Part shown: one piece after another, positions 17,545-26,918 of the stretch
Layout of the letters: every line of letters starts with the position of its first letter
Numbering within the stretch: the first letter of the stretch is position 1
NCBI GenBank assembly: GCA_944330115.1
Contig: CALVIN010000004.1
Location: 124,001 to 188,000, forward strand
From: an uncultured Clostridia bacterium
GTDB taxonomy: Bacteria > Bacillota > Clostridia > Christensenellales > Borkfalkiaceae
Length of the DNA stretch: 64,000 nucleotides
Direction: 5' to 3'
The notes under the pieces: model-generated
Databases searched by the model: none
What the model was told of the DNA's origin: nothing
The model's input: the letters and a program-made list of their open reading frames with translations, nothing else
Position numbers and translations under genes: made by a program

Positions 17545-20500
17545 ATGAACCTCTCAGTAATAGCTCCCACGCTCGGCGAAGCGTTGGAAGAACTTAAAAA
17601 ATATATAAGCGCCAACGAGGGGCGCGGCCGCCGCACGGTCATATTCTGCGAAGACAGGCTCACCCTCGTGGCCGAGCGCGCCGTGTGCGCGGCGGTGGGC
17701 GGCACGTTCAACACCGCGGTATACACGTTTGCCCGCTTTATGTCGGCCGAAAGGCAGGGGGACGAAAAGCTGCTCTCCAGCCAGGGTTCGGCGATAGTCA
17801 TACGCGGCATAATAGAGCGCAACCGCGAAAATCTGCGCCTTTTCAGGCGGCTCTCGGCCTCGGCCGCGGCGCGTTCGTTGTACGATACGATAGCCCTTCT
17901 GTATTCCTCGGGCATCTCGCCGGAGGACATCGCCGCCGCGCCCGCAAAGGGCATGCTCGCCGATAAGCTCAAAGATATCGCTCTCATCTACGGCGAATAC
18001 ACCGCCTTTCTGCAGGAGAGTGGCCGGCTTGACAGAAACGTATATCTGCGCCTTCTGCCCGCCGTTATAGAAAAGAGCCAAAAGATAGCAGGCGCCGACG
18101 TGGTGTTCCTCGGCTTCCAGGCGTTCACGGGCACCGTGTCGGAGTGCGTAAAGGCGTGCATGCGCACGGCGCAGAACAGCTGCGGCATATTCGTGGGCGG
18201 TGCGCCCGATATATACGCCAACGAGGCCCCCGCGCAGTTTCAGGCGTTCTCTTCCGGCCTCGGCGGCTGCCGCACGGTCACGGTAAAGTCGGAGCTCGTG
18301 CCCGAGGCCGAGCGCATACGGCAAAACCTCTTCGATCCCCGCTGTTTCCATTCCGCGGGCGGGTATTCGCCCAAAGTGCACATCTTTGAGGCGGAGGATG
18401 CCGAGCGCGAGCTGGAATTTATCGCCGCGTCCATAAAAAAATTCGTCCTCGACGGCGGGGAGAGGTATTTTAAAATATCGGTCATGCTCTCCGACGTAAA
18501 CAGCTACCGTCCCGCGCTTTCGCGGGTTTTCTCTCAGTATAAAATACCCTATTACGTCGATGAGCGCCGCGCCCTGTCCGAGCACCCGCTCTCGTCCTTT
18601 CTGTGCGCATATTTGGAGTGCGCCGCGGGCGGTTGTGCCCCTCAGGACGTCGACGACGTGATATCCAACCACCTCTTCGGGCTCTCGTTCAAGGAGCGCA
18701 GCATATTCCGCAACTACGTGCTGCGCTGCGCCAACTACCGCGGCGGCGTGCGCCGCGAACCGCGCGCCGATATATGCGCCGCCCTCGGCTTTGATATAGC
18801 TGCCGTCACCGCCGTGCGCGCCCGCTTTTTAAAGGGACTTTCGTTTTTGCCTTCCGGCAAGGCCCCGTCCGACAGGTGGGCGCAGGGCATAAAGGAGCTC
18901 TTGGAGTATTTCTCCTGCGAGAAGGTGCTCGAGGGCATTTCAAAGGAGGCCGAAAATACCTATCCCGCGCGCGCCCAGTTCAACGCGCGGGCATTCGGCG
19001 GCGTGCTCTCGGTGGTGGACGAAACGGAGGAGCTCGGCCTCGGCGCGCCGTACACCGCAAGGGAGTATAAAAAACTGCTCGCAAGCGGCTTTGCGGCGGC
19101 TGAAATATCTCTCATCCCGCCCAAGGCCGACGCCGTGTTCGTCGGCGACATCTCCGAAACGGTCAACGCAGGCTCAAACGTGGTGTTTGCCGCAGGCCTC
19201 ACGGGCGACGTGCCCCCCGCGGGCTCGGATACCGCCCTCCTCACCGACCGCGAACTCACCTCGCTCGAGTCGCTCAATTTAAAAATTTCCCCCAAGATCT
19301 CGCAGGTCAACAGACGCCGCCGCGAAACGGTGGCGCTCAATCTGTGCGCCTTCAAAGAGCAGCTGTATTTAAGCTATCCCGCGCTCTCGGGCGGGAATGA
19401 GACGGTGCGCAGCGAAATAATACCCTACATCATCGCCATGTTCACGGGCGAAGACGGCAAAAAGCCGGTAGTGGTTACGCAAAAGGCGCTCGCCCTCTCG
19501 CAAAAGGGGCTGCCCTACTATTGCAGCGAGCTCGTCCCCGCGCTCAAAATGCTGGCGGGCGGCACGCTGCGGCCTGAGGTGAATTCGGCGCTGTATGCCG
19601 TGCTCGAAAGCCGCGGCCACGGCGCCGAGGCGGAGGGCGTGTTAAAGAGGGAGGAGGAGTTTAAGCACATATCGGGCGGCAGGCGGCTGTTCTCCTCCAA
19701 GACGGGCAGCGTCTCCGCCACATTGCTCGAGCAGTATTTCTCCTGCCCCTACAAAAATTTTGCCGCGCAGGGCTTAAAGCTGAATGAGCGCCCCGAGGGC
19801 AGCGTTCAGCCGCGCGAAACGGGCAACCTAATTCACGAGGTGTTAAAGGAGCTCGCCTCGGCAATACCGTCTATCGGCAGCGAAGCCGAGGCCCGCAGCT
19901 GGGGCGCGGAGCAGGCGGAAAAGTTGTTTGCCTCTCCCGACTATTCCCAGCTTGCCGAGGGCGTCTCCGGCAAGTATTTCAAAAGCCGCATGTGCGCGGA
20001 GGCGGCCGCCGTCTCTGCGGGGGTATACCGTCAGCTCGCCGCGTCGAATTTTAAGATACGCGGCGTCGAAAGGTGGTATTACATGCCCGTCGGCGACGGC
20101 GTCTCCGCGGGCGGCAAGGTCGACAGGATCGACGAGTGCGAAGACATGGTGCGCGTCATCGACTATAAGACAGGCAAGATAAGCTACACGGCGGAGGAGT
20201 ATTACGCAGGCATAAAGCTGCAGCTGCCGCTCTATCTTCTGGCGGCCTCCAAGGGCAAGCGCCCCGCGGGCGCCTACTATTTCCCCGCAAACATCGAGTT
20301 TTCCGATAAGCCCTCGGGCGACTTCACCTTAAAGGGCTTCATGGACTGCGGGGCCGACGTCGTGCACAACTCCGATACAACAATTTCCGATAAGCAGCGC
20401 AGCGCCTTTGTGGACGCCTACCTCAACGGCCGCAAGCTCACCGGCAACCTCACCGAGGAAGATTTTGCCTATTTTATCGAGTATTCGGCGCTCATAGCCC

Positions 20501-20688
20501 GCCGCGGCGCCGCCGAAATGTTCGGCGGCAACATATCGCCCTCGCCCTATGTCGGCGCATGCGAATATTGCCGCATGGGCGGCATGTGCGGCTTTGCCGC
20601 GGGGCTCGAAAATACTCCCCGTTGCGTAGAGGGCGTCACCTGCGCCGACGTTGCAAATATAGTAAAGAAAATAAAGGGGGACGACTGA
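17545..20688 (+). CDS. addB: ATP-dependent nuclease subunit B (AddB)
   Basis: A 1047-aa subunit of the AddAB helicase-nuclease that resects double-strand breaks up to a Chi site for RecA loading. A RecB-type nuclease motif VIDYKTGK lies near residue 871. Four cysteines fit the AddB iron-sulfur staple: one in FSCPYKNF near 733 and CEYCRMGGMC near 1004-1013. The N-terminus (MNLSVIAPTLGEALEEL) shows no Walker A GxxGxGKS motif, unlike Bacillus AddB. The ATG at 17545 is chosen because it begins just before the conserved N-terminal region and sits at the promoter; there is no Shine-Dalgarno sequence. The stop overlaps the addA start by one base. Confidence 0.9.
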   Translation: MNLSVIAPTLGEALEELKKYISANEGRGRRTVIFCEDRLTLVAERAVCAAVGGTFNTAVYTFARFMSAERQGDEKLLSSQGSAIVIRGIIERNRENLRLFRRLSASAAARSLYDTIALLYSSGISPEDIAAAPAKGMLADKLKDIALIYGEYTAFLQESGRLDRNVYLRLLPAVIEKSQKIAGADVVFLGFQAFTGTVSECVKACMRTAQNSCGIFVGGAPDIYANEAPAQFQAFSSGLGGCRTVTVKSELVPEAERIRQNLFDPRCFHSAGGYSPKVHIFEAEDAERELEFIAASIKKFVLDGGERYFKISVMLSDVNSYRPALSRVFSQYKIPYYVDERRALSEHPLSSFLCAYLECAAGGCAPQDVDDVISNHLFGLSFKERSIFRNYVLRCANYRGGVRREPRADICAALGFDIAAVTAVRARFLKGLSFLPSGKAPSDRWAQGIKELLEYFSCEKVLEGISKEAENTYPARAQFNARAFGGVLSVVDETEELGLGAPYTAREYKKLLASGFAAAEISLIPPKADAVFVGDISETVNAGSNVVFAAGLTGDVPPAGSDTALLTDRELTSLESLNLKISPKISQVNRRRRETVALNLCAFKEQLYLSYPALSGGNETVRSEIIPYIIAMFTGEDGKKPVVVTQKALALSQKGLPYYCSELVPALKMLAGGTLRPEVNSALYAVLESRGHGAEAEGVLKREEEFKHISGGRRLFSSKTGSVSATLLEQYFSCPYKNFAAQGLKLNERPEGSVQPRETGNLIHEVLKELASAIPSIGSEAEARSWGAEQAEKLFASPDYSQLAEGVSGKYFKSRMCAEAAAVSAGVYRQLAASNFKIRGVERWYYMPVGDGVSAGGKVDRIDECEDMVRVIDYKTGKISYTAEEYYAGIKLQLPLYLLAASKGKRPAGAYYFPANIEFSDKPSGDFTLKGFMDCGADVVHNSDTTISDKQRSAFVDAYLNGRKLTGNLTEEDFAYFIEYSALIARRGAAEMFGGNISPSPYVGACEYCRMGGMCGFAAGLENTPRCVEGVTCADVANIVKKIKGDD

Positions 20689-23600
20689 TGGCAGAACCCA
20701 CTCCGCAGCAAGCTGCGGCAATAAATAAAGAGGGGCGCGTTATAGTTTCGGCCTCGGCGGGCAGCGGCAAGACGTTCGTAATGATAGAGCGCCTCGTAAG
20801 CTACGTCGAAAAGGGCGGCGACCTCGACGGCGTGCTCGCCGTAACGTTCACCAAAAAGGCGGCGGCGCAGATGAAGGAAAAGCTGCGTTCTGCGCTCATA
20901 AAGCGCACGGCGGGGGCAAGTGACGCTTTGCGCGCCCACATAAAGGAGCAGCTCTCAAAGATACCGCTCGCCAACATAAGCACGATACACTCCTTCTGCG
21001 GCTACCTGCTGCGCGTATACTTCTATCTGCTCGATATCGACGGCTCGTTTGAAATAATTTCCGAGGACGGCGGGGCGGAGGCGCAGATGCGCTCGCGCGC
21101 GCTCGAGGCGCTTTTCGACAGGCTGTATGAAGAGGAGGACGCCGACTTTTTGTACCTCGTCGCCTGCTACGGCAAAAAGCGCAGCGACGGCGCTTTAAAG
21201 GGGCTGGTGACCGCGGCATACGACGCCGTTCGCAACGTGCCTGACTTCCGCGCGTTTCTCGAAGACACCGCCCGCGCCGACGAGGACACTTTTAATGCCA
21301 TATGCGGCGGGATATGCGCCGACGCGCGCGCAAAGTGCGAAGAATTCATGGCAGAAGTGCACGCCTTTGCCGCCGCAAACGAGCTCAACGCGGCGTGCAA
21401 AAAGATAGCCGGCGAGATGGAGGATATTCTCTCCGCCGCCGCGCGCTCGGACGACATATTCACCCCGCTGCCCAAGTTCGTCACCTCGCGCAAGCCGCCC
21501 AAGAGCGACGATGACCCCGTATGCAAACAGTTCTTCGCCCTGCGCGACTATATCAAGGGCAGGTACGAAAAACTGTACGAAGGCATAGGCGCAAGGGAGG
21601 AGGAACTTGCGGCATACCTCTCCACGGCGCGCACGGCGCGCGCGTTTTCCAACCTCGTCCTCGCTTTCGACGACGAGTATTCGGCATTGAAGAGGGAGGA
21701 GGGCAAGCTCGACTACGGCGACCTCGAGCACCTCACCTTAAAACTTCTCGATATTGACGGCATGCGCGATGAGATACGCTCGCGCTTCAAACAGGTGTTC
21801 GTCGACGAATATCAGGACGTGAACCCCGTGCAGGAGCGCATAATCTCCCTCGTCGGAGGGAAAAACCTCTTCCTCGTCGGCGACGTAAAGCAGGCGATAT
21901 ACGGCTTCCGCGGCTCCAGGTCGGAGTACTTCACCAAAAAGACCGAGGAGTTTGCCGCCTGCGGCGGGGCGCTGTATCTCTCGCACAACTTCCGCAGCGC
22001 GCCCAAGGTGATAGAGGCGGTAAACGCAAGTTTTTCGCAGCTGATGCGCGCTGATACCTGCGGCATAGACTATGCCGGCACCTCGCAGATGATAGCGGGC
22101 GGCGCATACCCTCCCTCGGGCGGGGGCGCGTACGTGCACATATTCGGCAGGGACGAAAAGTCAAAAAAGGCGGCCGAAGGGGTATATTCCGTCGAGCGCG
22201 ACGTGTTGCAGCGCTCCGAGCTGACCCGCGAGGGGCTGGCCGTGCTCGACGTCGTCCGCCGCGAACTTTCAAGCACCTTCTTCGATATCGAGCAGGGCTG
22301 CGTGCGCGCGGTCGAGCCGAGGGATATATGCATACTCACCCGCAAGCGCGACAATTCATCTCCCGTAGAGATAGCGCGCGCCCTTTCGCAGGCGGGCATT
22401 CCCGTATCGGGCGGGCAGGGCGGCAACGCCTGCGACTTCCCCGAAGTAAAGCAGATGCTCGATATCCTCTCATACATAGATAACGGCGAGCAGGACATAC
22501 CCATGGCCTCGGCGATGCTCTCGCCCGTGGGCGGCTTTTCGGAGGACGAGCTCTCGGAGATAAAGATATGCTACCGCGAAGATAAAACGCTCACCTTCCG
22601 CGCCTGCTGCGAAAAGTTTGCCGAAGAGTTTAAGGAAAACCTCGGCGCTGCGGGCGGCATAGCGCGCAAATTGCAGGAATTTTATAAAAATGTTGATGAA
22701 TACCGCAAGCTCGCGCAGCTGTCGGGCGCGGGGACGCTCATCGATGAAATTTTATCCCGCGGCGGGCTGGAGGCAAAGTATTGCCGCGACGGCGCAAAAA
22801 AGCTCAAAAACGTAAGGCGGCTTGCCGAGGCTGCATACACCCCCTCGGGCGAGCTCAATTTAAGCGAGTTTTTAAATAAAATAAAGTCGGGCGGCTATAA
22901 GCTGGCAGTCGCCGAGGGCGGCGGCGAGGGCAGCGTCACCATGATGACCATGCACTCCTCCAAGGGGCTGGAGTTCCCCGTGGTGATAATTGCCGACGTA
23001 TCGTGCTCCTTCCGCGGCCAGGGCGGCCGCGCGCTGCCCTTCGACGAAAAGTACGGCTTTGCGCACAACATGTTCGATCTGACTACGCGCGTCACCGCGC
23101 CCACCGTCCTCGACAAGCTGATAAAGCTCAAAACGGCGCGCGAGGAGGTGCGCGGCGAAATGAACCTTTTATATGTTGCGTGCACGCGCGCAAAATACCG
23201 CCTGCACATCATGTCGTCGGCGGGGCAGTGCTTCAACAGCTTCCGCGTTGCGGGGGCGGGCAACTACGCGCAGATGCTCGATTTCAACTGCTTCCGCAGT
23301 GAGGACGAGGCCGAGCTCGACTTCTCGTTCGAACAGCCCTCACCCGCGCTCATTTCCCGGCCCGACGGCGCGGCGGAGAAGGCGCTTTTATCCCGCTTCA
23401 TGCAGCCGTATAAATATCAGTCGTGCGTAGACCTTGCCGTAAAGAGTTCGGCAACGGCGCTTTTAAAGGCCGCCGAAGAGCCCTATTATGCCGAAAACGT
23501 ACTGTTCCCGGATGACGACGAGAGTTTTCAGGGCGATATGGCCGCGGCAGCGCCCGCGCTCGCCCAAAAGCACGTCAAAAGGGATAAAAAGCAAGGCGGC

Positions 23601-24116
23601 GGGTATGCAGGCAGTTCCTCTGCCGAGCGCGGCACGGCGTATCACCGCTTTTTGCAGCTGTGCGACTTTTCGGTGAAGGGAGAGGAAGATATCGCGGAAG
23701 AGCTCAAAAAATTTGTGTCCGCAGGGCAGATGTCGGAGGAGGCGGCGGCGCTTTTAAGCGTTCGGTCGCTGAGCAAAATTCTTACCATGTCATGCTTTGC
23801 GTTCACCGAAGGCGCAAACGTGTTCAGGGAGCGCGAATTTTTGTGCGCACTGCCCGCAGACGAATTTTTGCCCACCGACGCAAAGGACAGCGTGCTCGTG
23901 CAGGGCGCCATCGACCTGCTGTGCGAAAGGGAGGGCAGGTACACGATAATCGACTATAAATATTCCTCCCGCCCCGCAGATGAGATAGTAAAAAAATACA
24001 CTCGCCAGCTCGATCTGTATCGCCTCGCCGTGCAAAAAATACTCGGCGTGCCCAAGGAGGAGGTGGGGGCGTATATAGTCAATATCCGCTCTCTCGAACA
24101 GATAAAATTAAATTAA
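20688..24116 (+). CDS. addA: ATP-dependent helicase/nuclease subunit A (AddA)
   Basis: A 1142-aa UvrD-like superfamily 1 helicase with a C-terminal RecB-family nuclease. Walker A ASAGSGKT is at residues 22-29, Walker B VDEYQDVNP near 370, SHNFRS further on, a late helicase motif TMMTMHSSKGLEFP near 750, and the nuclease motif IIDYKYSS near 1086. It unwinds and cuts DNA together with AddB. The ATG at 20688 follows AAAGGGGG and overlaps the addB stop (TGATG), implying translational coupling; further in-frame codons upstream lie inside addB and are not used. An A/T-rich repeat and a bidirectional terminator follow. Confidence 0.96.
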   Translation: MAEPTPQQAAAINKEGRVIVSASAGSGKTFVMIERLVSYVEKGGDLDGVLAVTFTKKAAAQMKEKLRSALIKRTAGASDALRAHIKEQLSKIPLANISTIHSFCGYLLRVYFYLLDIDGSFEIISEDGGAEAQMRSRALEALFDRLYEEEDADFLYLVACYGKKRSDGALKGLVTAAYDAVRNVPDFRAFLEDTARADEDTFNAICGGICADARAKCEEFMAEVHAFAAANELNAACKKIAGEMEDILSAAARSDDIFTPLPKFVTSRKPPKSDDDPVCKQFFALRDYIKGRYEKLYEGIGAREEELAAYLSTARTARAFSNLVLAFDDEYSALKREEGKLDYGDLEHLTLKLLDIDGMRDEIRSRFKQVFVDEYQDVNPVQERIISLVGGKNLFLVGDVKQAIYGFRGSRSEYFTKKTEEFAACGGALYLSHNFRSAPKVIEAVNASFSQLMRADTCGIDYAGTSQMIAGGAYPPSGGGAYVHIFGRDEKSKKAAEGVYSVERDVLQRSELTREGLAVLDVVRRELSSTFFDIEQGCVRAVEPRDICILTRKRDNSSPVEIARALSQAGIPVSGGQGGNACDFPEVKQMLDILSYIDNGEQDIPMASAMLSPVGGFSEDELSEIKICYREDKTLTFRACCEKFAEEFKENLGAAGGIARKLQEFYKNVDEYRKLAQLSGAGTLIDEILSRGGLEAKYCRDGAKKLKNVRRLAEAAYTPSGELNLSEFLNKIKSGGYKLAVAEGGGEGSVTMMTMHSSKGLEFPVVIIADVSCSFRGQGGRALPFDEKYGFAHNMFDLTTRVTAPTVLDKLIKLKTAREEVRGEMNLLYVACTRAKYRLHIMSSAGQCFNSFRVAGAGNYAQMLDFNCFRSEDEAELDFSFEQPSPALISRPDGAAEKALLSRFMQPYKYQSCVDLAVKSSATALLKAAEEPYYAENVLFPDDDESFQGDMAAAAPALAQKHVKRDKKQGGGYAGSSSAERGTAYHRFLQLCDFSVKGEEDIAEELKKFVSAGQMSEEAAALLSVRSLSKILTMSCFAFTEGANVFREREFLCALPADEFLPTDAKDSVLVQGAIDLLCEREGRYTIIDYKYSSRPADEIVKKYTRQLDLYRLAVQKILGVPKEEVGAYIVNIRSLEQIKLN

Positions 24117-24153
24117 AATAAATTAAAAAATAATTTTTATTTTAATTAAAAAT
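24116..24153. repeat. 38-bp A/T repeat, copy 1
   Basis: Identical over 38 bp to 34901-34938; its first 24 bp also match 34101-34124. It starts at the final base of addA. Confidence 0.9.
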
Positions 24154-24174
24154 GCCATTTAAATGCGGCAAAAT

Positions 24175-24221
24175 AAATGCGGTGCGCGCCCGGATTTTTC
24201 GGGCGCGCACCGCATTTTTAA
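24175..24221. terminator. Bidirectional terminator between addA and the HAD gene
   Basis: An 18-bp perfect stem (24175-24192 with 24200-24217) around a GATTTTT loop, with T-rich sequence on the plus side. It separates two convergent genes. Confidence 0.85.
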
Positions 24222-24288
24222 AATAAAAAAATAAATAAAAAAATAAATAAAAAATAAATTAAATTCAATTCAATTAAAAAAATAATTT

Positions 24289-25170
24289 TTATTTTATATT
24301 TTTTCGCGTCTCCAAAAGGTCGGCAACGTGCTTTGCCTCCAGCTTTTCGTATGCGGCGGTCTTGTCAATTATCGCCTTAACAAGCCCGTCTATCTCGCCG
24401 CCCTCCGAGTAGTCGGCGGGCGCAAAATAGCGTATGCGGTTGTTTTTCATAAGGTCATAAACCTTCGCCTTGTTGCCGCTCTCGCTGTTATACACGCCTA
24501 TGGAGTGCCCTCCGTAAGAGTTCACAAGCTTCATGCACGGTATGTCGGTGTCGCTGTCGCCGAAGTACACAATATTTCTCAGCGGCACGCGTATATTTTC
24601 GGGCGGGATATATTCGTTCACGCCCTCGTGGTCGTTGATGTCAAGGCAGCCCTTCTCTATCCTGAACAAAAACTGCGTCTTGTTCGTGTAGTTTATCGTC
24701 TGCGCGGGCCATTCGGGCACGCCGTCCTCGTCATACATAAACGCGCTTGCGTATATCTTTTTGAACTGCCCGGCGATGGGGGTGCCCTCTATCATCTCTT
24801 TCAGGCCGGAGGAGATTATGTAGTGCTCAATTATTATGCCGCGCTCCTTTCCGTAGGCGTTTATGCGCTCAAACCACCCCTCAACGCCGCGGTAAAGCTC
24901 AATTTTAGCGCCGTATTCGGCGAGCGCCTTCTTTGTCACATAAAACTTGCCCTTCGCCTTTTTGACCATGGTAAGCATATAGGCGAGGTTCATGTCCATG
25001 TCGTTCTCTATTGCCAGCTTGTTCGATTGCTGCCAAAACTCGCCCACGTCCTCGCCGACCGACTGTATAAAGCCCTGCGCCTGCATGTCGTAGGGCGAAA
25101 GCGTCCTGTCAAAGTCGTAGCAAAGCGCAAGAACGGGCTGCGCCTCTTTTTTCAGCCTCTCATACTGCAT
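24289..25170 (-). CDS. HAD-superfamily phosphatase
   Basis: A 293-aa cytoplasmic hydrolase of the phosphoserine-phosphatase-like HAD group. Motif I DFDRTLSP (nucleophile Asp near residue 19), motif II ISSG near 119 and motif IV GDSDTDIP near 207 are all present. The inserted cap (about residues 30-110) is helical. The natural substrate is unknown; clostridial relatives are usually annotated only as HAD family. GAGAGG lies 6 nt before the ATG. It lies 31 bp behind the small lipoprotein gene, so co-transcription with the XRE-lipoprotein pair is likely. Confidence 0.85.
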   Translation of the reverse strand: MQYERLKKEAQPVLALCYDFDRTLSPYDMQAQGFIQSVGEDVGEFWQQSNKLAIENDMDMNLAYMLTMVKKAKGKFYVTKKALAEYGAKIELYRGVEGWFERINAYGKERGIIIEHYIISSGLKEMIEGTPIAGQFKKIYASAFMYDEDGVPEWPAQTINYTNKTQFLFRIEKGCLDINDHEGVNEYIPPENIRVPLRNIVYFGDSDTDIPCMKLVNSYGGHSIGVYNSESGNKAKVYDLMKNNRIRYFAPADYSEGGEIDGLVKAIIDKTAAYEKLEAKHVADLLETRKNIK

Positions 25171-25201
25171 AAAAACCTCTCTAAATCCTAAGCTCTAAAC
25201 T

Positions 25202-25597
25202 CTAAACTCTGTTCCCGCTGCCGTCATACTGCACGGTATCGCTGATAATTTCCTGCCGCTGGCCGTCCACATAAAATTCGGCCCGCGCGCAAAACCAGCC
25301 GCCCCCGCCGCAGTCTGCTTCAATTTCCAGCCGCTCGCCCATGCCCAGCTCGCCGCGGGCGCTCTCAACGGCATACATGTCTGCCGTATCATTGCTCTCG
25401 GCCGAGTAATAGAGCGTAAGCGTTACGGGAATTTTCTGCGAACTCAAAGTAAATTCGTTTATGGCCGCCGCATAAATGCCGCTTTCGCCGCCCTTCATGC
25501 GCACCGATAAAAAGCTGAACGTCTGCCCCGCGCAGCCGGCAAGCGTTATCAAAGCCGCGGCAAGCAGGGCGGCAAACGCCAGCGCCGCCCGCCTCAT
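25202..25597 (-). CDS. Small lipoprotein coupled to an XRE regulator
   Basis: A 131-aa protein with an Ala/Leu-rich signal peptide and lipobox LAGC (Cys at about residue 22). The mature region has regular polar/hydrophobic alternation suggesting a beta-sandwich and was not recognised. Its ATG overlaps the stop of the upstream regulator (ATGA) and GGGAGG lies 6 nt before it, so the two are translationally coupled. The pairing suggests one envelope-linked function, possibly sensing; this is inference. Confidence 0.75.
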   Translation of the reverse strand: MRRAALAFAALLAAALITLAGCAGQTFSFLSVRMKGGESGIYAAAINEFTLSSQKIPVTLTLYYSAESNDTADMYAVESARGELGMGERLEIEADCGGGGWFCARAEFYVDGQRQEIISDTVQYDGSGNRV

Positions 25598-26067
25598 TTC
25601 CGCCTCCCCTGTATCACCACATAGGCAAACACGGCGGCAATCAGCGCCATAAATATCCCCAAAAATACGCACAGCACTATCATGGGCGTGTTCTGCGGTA
25701 TGGTGACCACCCAAACGGTGGAGCTCGTGTCGTACTGCGCGTCCTTCACGGCATATACTATCGTAACTATCAGCCCTGCCAGCGCCGCCGCAAACAGCGC
25801 GCCCAGCACTATCGCCGCAGCAACAAACTTTTTGCCGCGCGTCTTTGCCTCTTCGGGCTTTTGCGGCTGTTCGTCGCAGTCCAGCAGCTCGTTGGCGTCG
25901 ATACCGAACTCGCGGCATATGCTCGCTATCTGCGCAATAGAGGGAGTGCTCTTTCCCGCCTCCCAGCGCGAGACGGTCTGCCTGGTCACGCCAAGCCTGT
26001 CGGCCATCTCCTGCTGCGAAAGTTTATTTTCGTCCCTCAGTTTTATCAGTCTTTCCCTGAAATCCAT
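25594..26067 (-). CDS. XRE-type HTH regulator with two membrane helices
   Basis: A 157-aa protein. Residues about 1-60 form a Cro/C1-type helix-turn-helix (LSQQEMADRLGVTRQTVSRW, ending in GIDANELL). A short Pro/Glu/Lys linker is followed by two strong TM segments (about 80-105 and 128-150), so the DNA-binding domain is tethered on the cytoplasmic face. Membrane-anchored XRE proteins of this size are common in Clostridia but their signals are unknown. A palindrome in its own 5' leader could be its operator or an RNA hairpin. It has a near-consensus promoter. Confidence 0.88.
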   Translation of the reverse strand: MDFRERLIKLRDENKLSQQEMADRLGVTRQTVSRWEAGKSTPSIAQIASICREFGIDANELLDCDEQPQKPEEAKTRGKKFVAAAIVLGALFAAALAGLIVTIVYAVKDAQYDTSSTVWVVTIPQNTPMIVLCVFLGIFMALIAAVFAYVVIQGRRK

Positions 26068-26086
26068 CTTCCGCCCCGTATAACAT

Positions 26087-26103
26087 ACCGGCGCAGCGCC
26101 GGT
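26087..26103. promoter_or_regulatory. Palindrome in the XRE gene leader
   Basis: ACCGGCGC at 26087-26094 and GCGCCGGT at 26096-26103 form an 8-1-8 perfect dyad, 20 nt before the XRE start and about 20 nt after its transcription start. An ATACC/GGTAT pair flanks it. It is a candidate autoregulatory operator. Confidence 0.55.
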
Positions 26104-26129
26104 ACGGTATGCTGCAATGATATATCGTT

Positions 26130-26158
26130 ATTATATCACCCACGCGCCCCGCTGTCAA
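26130..26158 (-). promoter_or_regulatory. Consensus promoter of the XRE-lipoprotein operon
   Basis: On the minus strand, a perfect TTGACA (26158-26153), a 17-bp spacer and a perfect TATAAT (26135-26130). Such strength suggests that the operon is normally held down by a repressor. Confidence 0.85.
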
Positions 26159-26261
26159 CGGGTGGGCAAAATGCGCACGCGCCCCGCGCGGCAAAATACG
26201 CCCTCTTTCGGCAGCATATGCCCATATTTGCGCTCCCTGCGGGCTATAATCTTATCTGCCT

Positions 26262-26855
26262 ATGATAACAGAATTTTTTAACAACGTATATGTCCTCATC
26301 TCCTCGCTCACGCTCGAGGCCTCGCTCTATATCTGCTGGGGCGCCTTCGGGTTTGTATTTCTGCTCACGCTCGTTTTAACGCTGTGCAACGCGGGCGTGC
26401 GCGCCGCCGATAAGCGCCCGTACCTTGCGTTAGTAAACATATTTGCCGTAGTCACCTTTGCCCTCGCCCTCACGGAGAAGGAGCTGCCCTTTTCGCTGCT
26501 GCTTGCCGCCGTGTTCTGGTGCTTCGGCTACCTCACATACGGCATTATTGCGCTGCTCTCACGGCGCAGGCCGCCACGCCGCAGGCCGTCGGTGCCCGAT
26601 CTTCCTCCGCCCGCCGCGCGCATGCGTCCCTCGTCGCCTCCCGCGCCCTCAAACGTGCGGGTGGAGCACGCCCTCTCCGTCACCGAAAAACTGCTTGCAA
26701 AGGACCTCGGCAGGGGAGACAGGCAGGAGGCCGAGCGCATAAAGGCGGCCGTGACCTTTTTGCAGGCCAAGGGCGACCTCACCCCGCAGGACAACGAGGC
26801 CCTAAACGATAACTTCAACACGCTCTTAAAACTTATGGCAAAGTACAATGTGTGA
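26262..26855 (+). CDS. Unknown membrane protein with Pro/Arg-rich linker
   Basis: A 197-aa protein with three hydrophobic helices in the first 105 residues, then a basic Pro/Arg-rich segment (RRRPPRRRPSVPDLPPP) and a soluble helical tail of about 65 residues. No known domain was recognised. A TATAAT box at 26245-26250 lies only 11 nt before the ATG and there is no Shine-Dalgarno sequence, so a very short or absent leader is likely, although no matching -35 was found. It is divergent from the XRE operon and ends at a GC-rich hairpin. Confidence 0.7.
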   Translation: MITEFFNNVYVLISSLTLEASLYICWGAFGFVFLLTLVLTLCNAGVRAADKRPYLALVNIFAVVTFALALTEKELPFSLLLAAVFWCFGYLTYGIIALLSRRRPPRRRPSVPDLPPPAARMRPSSPPAPSNVRVEHALSVTEKLLAKDLGRGDRQEAERIKAAVTFLQAKGDLTPQDNEALNDNFNTLLKLMAKYNV

Positions 26856-26863
26856 TATGTAAG

Positions 26864-26897
26864 GGGGCGGGGCGCGCAAAATTGCGCGCCCCGCCCC
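26864..26897. terminator. GC-rich palindrome between convergent genes
   Basis: A perfect 16-bp stem, 26864-26879 with 26882-26897, without a clear U-tract on either strand. Confidence 0.5.
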
Positions 26898-26918
26898 GCT
26901 TGAAGTTTATGTAAAAAA

